The position numbers and the translations under genes are program-made. Shown one piece after another: positions 54,787-64,000 of a stretch of DNA of 64,000 bases (the first letter of the stretch is position 1; each line of letters starts with the position of its first letter). A model generated the notes under the pieces. That model was given only the letters and a program-made list of their open reading frames with translations. It did not search any database and had not been told where the DNA came from. This DNA comes from Eriocheir sinensis (Eukaryota; Arthropoda; Malacostraca; Decapoda; Varunidae): the NCBI RefSeq assembly GCF_024679095.1, contig NW_026111785.1, positions 234,501-298,500 on the forward strand, read 5' to 3'.

Positions 54787-57268
54787 CGAATGAAAATAGA
54801 TATACAAAATATACATAAAATAAACTAAATTTGTATTGAAATATATATACAAAATACATAAAAAAATGTAAATTTGTATCAAAATATTTTAACAGATGCG
54901 CATAAAATAGCGTAAATTTGTTTAAAATATACAAAATACACCTTAAATAATGTAAAAATGTATAAAAAAAATATATACAAAACAGAAATAGAATAATGTA
55001 AAATCGTATCAAAATAAATACACAGAATATTAAACAAACAATGTAAATTTGTATGGAAATAAAGATGCAAAAAACCTATTAAATAACGCATTTTTTATAA
55101 ATATTTATATACCAAAATACACAGAATTTAAATAAATATACAAAATACACATACAATAAGGTAAATCTGTTTTGAAATAGATATGCAAAATACATATAAA
55201 ACAATGTAAATTTGTTTCAAAATATATATACGAATACACATAAAATAACGTAGATTTGTATAAAAATATATATACAAAATACACTTAAAATGAAGTAAAT
55301 ACGTATAAGAAAATGTATACAAAATACACATAAAATAATGTAAATTAGTATCAAAATAAATAAACAAAATACCAATAAAAGAATGTGTATTTGTATAAAT
55401 ATAAATATACAAAATACACATAAAATAACGTAAATTTGTATAAAACTATATAGAAAAATACACAGAAGTAATTAAATTCGTATGAAAATAGATATACAAA
55501 ATACAGATAAAATAAGCTAAATTTGAAATCTATTTTGTATATAGTTTTATACAAATTTTATGTGTATTTTGTATATTTATATTAATACAAATACACATTC
55601 TTTTATTGGTATTTTGTTTATTTATTTTGATACGAATTTACATTATTTTATGTGTATTTTGTATTCATTTTCTTATACGTATTTACTTCATTTTATGTGT
55701 ATTTTTTATATATATTTTTATACAAATCTACGTTATTTTATGTGAATTCGTATATATATTTTGAAAAAAATTTACATTGTTTTATATGTATTTTGCATAT
55801 CTATTTCAATAAAGATTTACCTTATTTTATGTGTATTTTGTATATTTATTTTAATACAAACTAATTTTTTCTTGTGTATTTTGGTATATATATTTTTATA
55901 AAAAATGCGTTATTTAATGTGTATTTTGCATCTTTATTTTCATACAAATTTACATTATTCTATTTGTGTTTTGTATATATTTTTTTATACATATTTACAT
56001 TGTTTAATGTGTATTTTGTATATTTTAAAACAAGTTTACGTTATTTTATGCGCATCTGTTAAAATATTTTGATACAAATTTACATTATTTTATGTATTTT
56101 GTATATATATTTCAATACAAATTTAGTTTATTTATGTATATTTTGTATATCTATTTTCATTCGTATCAAAATAAATAAACAAAATAGCAATAAAATAATG
56201 TAAATTTGTATGAGAAAACATATACAAATACACATAAAATAACGCAAATTTCTAAAAAACTATATGTACAAAAATGCACATAAAATAAAGTAAATTTGCA
56301 TAAAAATATATATACAAAACACACATTAAATAATGTAAATGTGTACATAAAATAACCTAAATTTGTATAAAACTATATACAAAAATACACAAAAATATAT
56401 ATTAAAAAAAACAAATAGGATAATGTAAACTTGTATCAAAATAATTACACTGAATATTAATAAAATAATGTAAATTTGTATGAAAATAAAGATGCAAAAT
56501 TCCCATCAAAATTCCCATCAAATAGCGCATTTCTTATAAAAATATATACCCCAAAATACACATAAAATATTTAAATTTGTATTGAAATAAATATACAAAA
56601 TGCACATACAATAAGGTAAACTTCTATTGAAAGAGATATGCAAAAATACACATAAAACAATGTAAATTTGTGTCAAAATATATAAACAAATACACATAAA
56701 ATAACTTAAAATAACGTAAACATGTATCAAATATATATACAAAAAACACATTAAATAATGTAAATATGTATAAAAAAATATATACAAAACACAAATAAAA
56801 TAATGTAAAATCGTATCAAAATAAATACAGAAAATATTAATAAAATAATGTAAATTTGTATGAAAATTAAGATGCAAAATACACATAAAATAACGCATTT
56901 TTTATAAAATTATATATATACGAAAAAACATAAAATATTTGATTTTGTATTAAAATAAATAGATATACAAAATACACATAAAATAAGCTAAATTTGAATT
57001 GAAATATAAATACAAAATTCATAAAATAATGTAAATTTGTATCAAAATACTTATACAAATACACATATAATAACGTAAATTTGTATAAAAATATATAAAC
57101 AAAATACACATTAAATAATGTAAATACGTATAAAAAAAATGTACAAAATACACAAATAATCATGTAATTCCCATCAAAATAAATAGACAAAATACCAATA
57201 AAATAATATAAATTTCTATGAGGAAACATATACAAAATACACATAAATAACGCAAATATCAATAAAAA
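54787..57268. repeat. Satellite mosaic: minus, plus, minus
   Basis: Minus 54787-55526, plus 55527-56162, minus 56163-57268. The switch at 56163 (TTTTCATTCGTATCAAAATA) is identical to that at 61112 and is the mirror image of that at 54787. 55.56-56.40 kb is a direct repeat of 60.07-61.36 kb with differences. No gene is seen. Confidence 0.8.
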
Positions 57269-59212
57269 TATATATAATATATTTTTATACATATTTGAAA
57301 TATTTAATGTATATTTTGTATATATGTTTTATCCAAATTTACGTTATTTTATATGCATTTGTTTATATATTTTCATACAAATTTACATTATTTTATGTGA
57401 GTTTTGTATATGTATTTCAATACAAATTTGCCTAACTTTATGTGTATTTTGCATATCGATTTTCGAACAAATTTAGATTATTAATGTGTATTTTTGTATA
57501 TATTTTTATACAAATTTTAGTTATTTTATTTGTTTTTTGTATATATATTTTCCTACAAATATACATTCTTTTATTGGAATTTTGTGTATTTAATTTTTTA
57601 CGAATTTACATTATTTTATGTGTATTTTGTATATATATTTTTCTACGTATTTAAATTATTTTATGTGTATTTTATATATACATTTTCATAAAAATCTACG
57701 TTATTTTATTGTGTGTATTCGTATATATTTTGAAACAAATTTTTTAGAAATTCATGTTATTTTATGTGTATTTGCATATATGTTTTCATACAAATTTATA
57801 TTATTTTATGTGTATTCTTACATATATTTTATTACAAATTTAGCTTATGTTATGTTTATTTTGTATATTTATTTCATTCAATTTTAAATTATTTAATGTG
57901 TATTTTTGTATTTGTATCTAGGTTATCTTAGGTTATCTTTAGGTTACCTTATTTTATGTTTATTTTGTATATATATTTAATTCAATTTTAAATAATTTTA
58001 TGTGTATATTTGTATTTGTATTTAGGTTATTTTATGTGTATTTTGTATATACATTTTCATCCAAAATTACATTCTTTTATTGGTATTTTCTTAATTTAAT
58101 TCGATACGAATTTAGATTATTTCATGGGTATTCTGTATACATATTTTTATACTCATTTACATTATCTAAAGTGTGTTTTGTATATATATTTTAATGCAAA
58201 TTTATTTTATGTTCATTTTTGTACATATATTTTTATAGAAATTTGCGTTATTTTATGTATATAGTTTTATATAAATTTACGTTATTTTATGTGCATTTTG
58301 TATATTTATATTTATACAAATACACATTCTTTTATTGGTATATTGTTTATTTACATTTAAACGAAATTATATTATTTTATGTGTATTTTGTATACATTTT
58401 TTTATTCGTATTTACTTAATATTATGTGTATTTTTTATATGTATTTTTATAGAAATCTACGTTATTTTATGTGTAATGGTATATTTATTTCGAAACAAAT
58501 TTACATTATTCTATATGTATTTTGCATATCTATTTCAATACAAATTTACCTTATTGTATGTGCATTTTGTATATTTATTTTAATGCAAATTCAAATATTT
58601 TATGTGTATTTTGGTATCAATAATTTTATGAAAAAAAAAGCGTTATTTTATAGGTATTTTGCATCTTAATTTTCATACAAGTTTACATTATTTTATTAAT
58701 ATTCTGTGTATATATTTTGATACGATTTTACATTATTCTATTTGTGTTTCGTATATATTATTTTATACATATTTATATTATTTAATGTGTATTTTGAAAA
58801 TATATATCATACAAATTTACGTTATTATATGTATATTTGTTTATATATTTTCTTTCAAATTTACATTACCTTAAGTGTATTTTGTATATGTATTTCAATA
58901 CAAATTAACATAATTTTATGTGTATTTTGTATATTTCTTTTCATACAAATTTAAATTATTTTTGTGTATTTTTGTATATAGTTTTATACAAATTTAGGTT
59001 ATTTTATGTACGCATTTACATTATTTAATGTGTGTTTTGTATATATATTTTTATCCAAAGTTACTTTATTTTACGTTCATTTTTGGACATATATTTTTAT
59101 AGAAATAAGCGTTATTTTATATCTATTTGTATATGTTTTCTCATACAAATTTACATTATTCTTTTATTGATTTTTTGTTTATTTAGTTTGATACGAATTA
59201 CATGATTATATG
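57269..59212 (+). repeat. AT-rich satellite, plus-oriented block
   Basis: Plus-oriented monomers. 57.27-57.89 kb mirrors 28.0-28.6 kb. 57.99-59.21 kb directly repeats 30.78-32.0 kb, including the same internal join GCGTTATTTTATGTATATAG (near 58244 and 31038). A short expansion of TAGGTTATCT lies at 57918-57948. No gene is seen. Confidence 0.85.
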
Positions 59213-61111
59213 TAAAATCGTATCAAAATATATACACAGAATATTAATAAAATAATGTAAATTTGTATGAAAATTAAGATGCAAAATACCTATAAAATAA
59301 CGCATTTTTTATAAAATTATTGATACCAAAATACACATAATATATTTCAATTTGTATTAAAATAAATATACAAAATGCACATACAATAAGGTAAATTTGT
59401 ATTGAAATAGATATGCAAAATACATATAAAATAATGTAAATTTGTTTTAAAATATATATACGAATACACATAAAATAACGTCGATTTCTATAAAAATACA
59501 TATACAAAATACACATAAAATTAAGTAAATACGTATAAAAAAATGTATACAAAATACACATAAAATAATGTAAATTCGTATAAATGTAAATAAACAATAT
59601 ACCAACAAAAGAATGTGTATTTGTGTAAATATAAATATACAAAATCCACATAAAATAACGTAAATTTATATAAAACTATATACAGAAAATAACGCAAATT
59701 TCTATAAAAATATATGTACAAAAATGAACATAAAATAAATTTGCATTAAAATATATATACAAAACACACATTAGATAATGTAAATGAGTATAAAAATATG
59801 TATAGAAAATACCTATGAAATAATCTAAATTCGTATCGAATTAAATTAAGAAAATACCAATAAAATAATGTAATTTTGGATGAAAATATATATACAAAAT
59901 ACACATTAAATAACTTAAATACAAATACAAATATACACATAAAATATTGTATTTTGTAAATACATTTCAATTCTAATTTAGCTTATTTTATCTGCATTTT
60001 GTATATCTATTTTCTTAAGAATTTAATTACTTCTGTGTATTTTTGTATATAGTTTTAAACAAATTTACGTTATTTTATGTGTATTTTGTATATTTATATT
60101 TATACAAATACACATTCTTTTATTGGTATTTTGTTTATTTATTTTGATACGAATTTACATTATTTTATGTGTATTTTGTATACATTTTCTTATACGTATT
60201 TACTTCATTTTATGTGTATTTTGAATATATATTTTTATACAAATCTACGTTATTTTATGTGTATTCGTATATATATTTTGAAACAAATTTACATTGTTTT
60301 ATATGTATTTTGCATATCTATTTCAATGCAAATTTACCTTATTGTATGTGTTTTTTGTATATTTATTTTAATACAAATAAATTTTTTCATGTGTATTTTG
60401 GTATATATTTTTTTCTAAAAAAAAAAAATGCGTTATTTTATAGGTATTTTGCTTCTTTATCTTCATACAAATTTACATTATTTTATTAATATTCTGTGTA
60501 TTTATTTTGATACGATTTTACATTATTCTATTTGTGTTTTGTACATATTTTTTTATACAAATTTACGTTATTTTAAGTGTATTTGTTTATGTATTTTCAT
60601 TCAAATTTACATTATTTTATGTGTATTTTGTGTATGTATTTCAATAGAAATTTTCCTAATTTTATGTGTATATTGTATATTTATTTTCATACAAATTTAA
60701 AATATTTTTGTGTATTTTTGTATATAGTCTGATGCAAATTTAGGTTATTTTATGTGTATTTTGTATATCTATTTTCATACAAATACACATTCTTTTATTG
60801 ATATTTTGTTTATTTATTTTGACGCGAATTTACATTTTTTAATGTGTATTTTGTATATATATTATTATACGTATTTAATCATTTCATGTGTATTTTGTAT
60901 AGTTTTATTTCTATTTGTGTTTTGTATATTTTTTTTATACATATTTACATTATGTAATGTGTATTTTGTATATTTTAAAACAAATTTACGTTATTTTATT
61001 CGCATATGTTAAAATATTTTGATATAAATTTACATTATTTTATGTATTTTGTATATATATTTAATACAAATTTAGTTTATTTTATGTATATTTTGTATAT
61101 CTATTTTCATT
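59213..61111. repeat. Satellite: minus 59213-59948, plus 59949-61111
   Basis: The minus part mirrors about 57.97-58.70 kb, including the join ATATAAAACTATATACAGAA near 59668. The plus part contains two successive units marked by ACACATTCTTTTATTG near 60110 and 60785 (spacing about 675 bp). No gene is seen. Confidence 0.8.
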
Positions 61112-61851
61112 CGTATCAAAATAAATAAACAAAATAGCAATAAAATAATGTAAATTTGTATGAGAAAACATATACAAATACATATAAATTAACGCAAATT
61201 TCTAAAAAAATATATGTACAAAAATGCACATAAAATAAAGTAAATTTGCATAAAAATATATATACAAAACACACATTAAATAATGTAAATGCGTACATAA
61301 AATAACCTAAATTTGTATAAAACTACATTAAAAAATACACAAAAATATTTAAAATATGTATGAAAAGAAGTATACAAAATACACATAAAATTAGGTAAAT
61401 TTGTATTGAAATACATATACAAAATACACATAGAATAATGTAAATTTGAATGAAAATATATAAACAAATACACTTAAAATAACGTAAATTTGTATAAAAT
61501 ATATATGCAAGATACATATTAAATAATGAAGATGTGTATAAAAAAAAATATACAAAAAAGAAATAGAATAATTTAAATTCCTCTCAATATAAATACACAG
61601 AATATCAATAAAATAATGTAAATTTGTATGAAAAGAAGGATGCAAAATTCCCAAAAATTATAAAAAATTTTATAAAAATATATCTACCAAAATACACATA
61701 AAATATTTAACTTTGTATTGAAATAAATATACAAAATGCATATACAGTAAGGTAAATATGTATTGAAAGAGATATTCAAAAATATATATAAAACAAAGTA
61801 AATTTGTTTCAAAATATATATACGAATACATATAAAATATCGTAGATTTCT

Positions 61852-62000
61852 ATAGAAATATATATACAAAATACATATCTAGGTAAATTCGTGTATAAAT
61901 AAATAAACAAAATATCATGAAAAGAATTCATGATATTTTGTTTATTTATTTTGACACGAATTTACCTAGATATGTATTTTATATATATATTTTTATACGT
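61852..62000. repeat. Near-perfect palindrome centred at 61924
   Basis: AATATCATGAA, spacer AAGAA, TTCATGATATT at the centre. The arms go on outward through AAATAAACAAAATATC/GATATTTTGTTTATTT and TACATATCTAGGTAAATTCG/CGAATTTACCTAGATATGTA, about 70 bases each with few mismatches. Such a sequence could extrude as a cruciform. Confidence 0.9.
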
Positions 62001-62853
62001 ATTTACATAATTTCATGTGTATTTTGAATATATATTTCTTTAGAAATCTACGTTATATTTATGAAAATAAATAATAGATAATAAATTTGTATGCAATATA
62101 TATGCAAGATACACATTAAATAAAGTAAATATGTATAAAAAAATATATACAAAAAACAAATAGAATAATGTGAAATCGTATCAAAATAAATACACCGAAT
62201 ATTAATAAAATAATGTAAATTTGTATGAAAATAAAGATGCAAAATTTACATAAAATAGCGCATTTCTTATAAAAATATATATACCAAAATACACATAAAA
62301 TATTTAAATTTGTATTGAAATAAATATACAAAATGCATATACAATAAGGTAAACTTGTATTGAAAGAGATATGCAAAAATACATATAAAACAATGTAAAT
62401 TTGTTTCAAAATATATATACGAATACACATAAAATAACGTAGATTTCTATAAAAATATATATACAAAATACACATAAAATTAAGTAAATACGTATAAAAA
62501 TAGATATAAAAAATACACATAGAATAATGTAGAATTGTTTAAAAAAAAAATAAACAGAATATAAATAAAATAATGTAAATTTGTATGAAAATAAAAATGC
62601 AATATACCCATAAAATGAAGCATATTTTTATAAAAATACATATACAAAAATACACATAGCATAATTAAATTTGTATTAAAATTAATATACAAAATGCATA
62701 TACAATAAGGTAAACTTGTATTGAAAAAATATTCAAAATACACATAAAACAGTGTAAATTTATTTCAAAATCTATATACGAGTTCTCATAAATCAACGTA
62801 TATTTCTATAGAAATATGTATACAAAATACACATCAAATGATGCAAACACGTA

Positions 62854-62978
<125 letters not shown>

Positions 62979-64000
62979 CACATTAAATAATGTAAATTCG
63001 CGTCAAAATAAATAAACAAAATATCAATTAAAGAATGTGTATTTGTATGAAAATAGATATACAATATACATATAAAATCACCTAAATTTGTATAAAACTA
63101 TATACAAAAATACAAAAATAATTTTAATTTGTATGAAAATAAATATACAAATTACGCATAAAATTAGGTAAAATTGTATTGAAATACATTTACAAAATAC
63201 ACATAAAATAATGTAAATTTGAATGAAAATATATAAACAAATACACTTAATATAAAGTAAATTTGTATAAAATATATATAAAAAAATACACATTAAATAA
63301 TGTAAATATGTATAAAAAAATATATATACAAAACACAAATAGAATAATATCAAATCGTATCAAAATAAATACACAGAATATTAATAAAATAATGTAAATT
63401 TGTATGAAAATTAAGATGCAAAATACCCATAAAATAACGCATTCTTTATAAAAATATTTATACCAAGACACACATAAAATATTTGAATTTGTATTAAAAT
63501 AAATATACAAAATGCACATACAATAAGGTAAATTTGTATTGAAATAGATATGCAAAATACATATAAAACCATGTAACTTTTTTTCAAAATATATATATAC
63601 GAATACACATAAAATAACGTAGATTTCTGTGAAAATAAATATACAAAATACACATAAAATGAAGTAAATACGTTTAAAAAAAGGTATACAAAATACACAT
63701 CAAATAAAATAAACTCGTATCAAAATAAATAAACAAAATACTAATAAAAGAATGTGTATTGTATAAATATAAATATAGAAAATACAAATAAAATAACGTA
63801 AATTTATTATAAAACTATATGCAAAAATACACAGAAGTAATTAAATTTATGTGAAAATAGATATACAAAATACATGTGTATTTTGTATATTTATTTTCAT
63901 AGAAATTGAAATTATTTTTGTTTATTTTCTTATATATTTTCATACAAATTTTCGTTATTTTATGTGTATTTTGTATATTTATTTTTTATAAAAATATACG

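Overview
The window is a eukaryotic, extremely AT-rich satellite locus carrying three GC-richer retroelement insertions. No host gene, tRNA, rRNA or CRISPR array is visible. The retroelement types (a jockey/CR1-like LINE with poly(A), a tRNA-derived SINE, an RTE-like LINE with a C-terminal zinc knuckle) suggest an arthropod, and from remembered family resemblance a decapod crustacean such as a crab. That assignment is inference.

About 56 kb is one satellite family. Its monomer is about 45 bp (roughly ATGTGTATTTTGTATATATA followed by TTTTTATACAAATTTACRTTATTTT on the T-rich strand). Distinct monomer variants recur in a fixed order of about 16, giving a higher-order unit of roughly 0.6-0.75 kb, and those units have variants of their own. 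The array switches orientation about 25 times: T-rich strand on minus at 1-8982, plus at 8983-27075, minus to about 28600, plus to about 33905, minus to about 43619, then a mosaic of short blocks to the end. Long inverted repeats are recognisable: 1-5165 with 9796-17005; 33.91-36.25 kb with 47.46-49.80 kb; 28.0-29.2 kb with 56.7-57.9 kb; 51.96-55.0 kb with 60.9-64.0 kb. Several inversion breakpoints occur two or three times in mirror image, so the locus seems to have grown by repeated inverted segmental duplication. Ten (TA)n tracts and one (TTA)n tract lie inside it.

The insertions are: (1) 10665-13683, a jockey/CR1-like LINE with apurinic-type endonuclease and reverse transcriptase, two frameshifts and a poly(A) tail; (2) 15531-15863, a tRNA-derived SINE with A and B boxes; (3) 19813-23832, an RTE-like LINE of about 4 kb sitting between two (TA)n tracts, broken by one stop codon and several small deletions. 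All are probably dead as they stand, although the frameshifts lie in short homopolymer or dinucleotide runs and could partly be sequencing error. The inverted-repeat partners preserve empty versions of the LINE (1) and SINE target sites, which shows that both inserted with small target deletions (about 22 and 36 bp) instead of target-site duplications.

The many long Phe/Tyr/Ile/Cys-rich open frames are a by-product of a 45-bp monomer (15 codons) with few stops, and are not annotated as genes.
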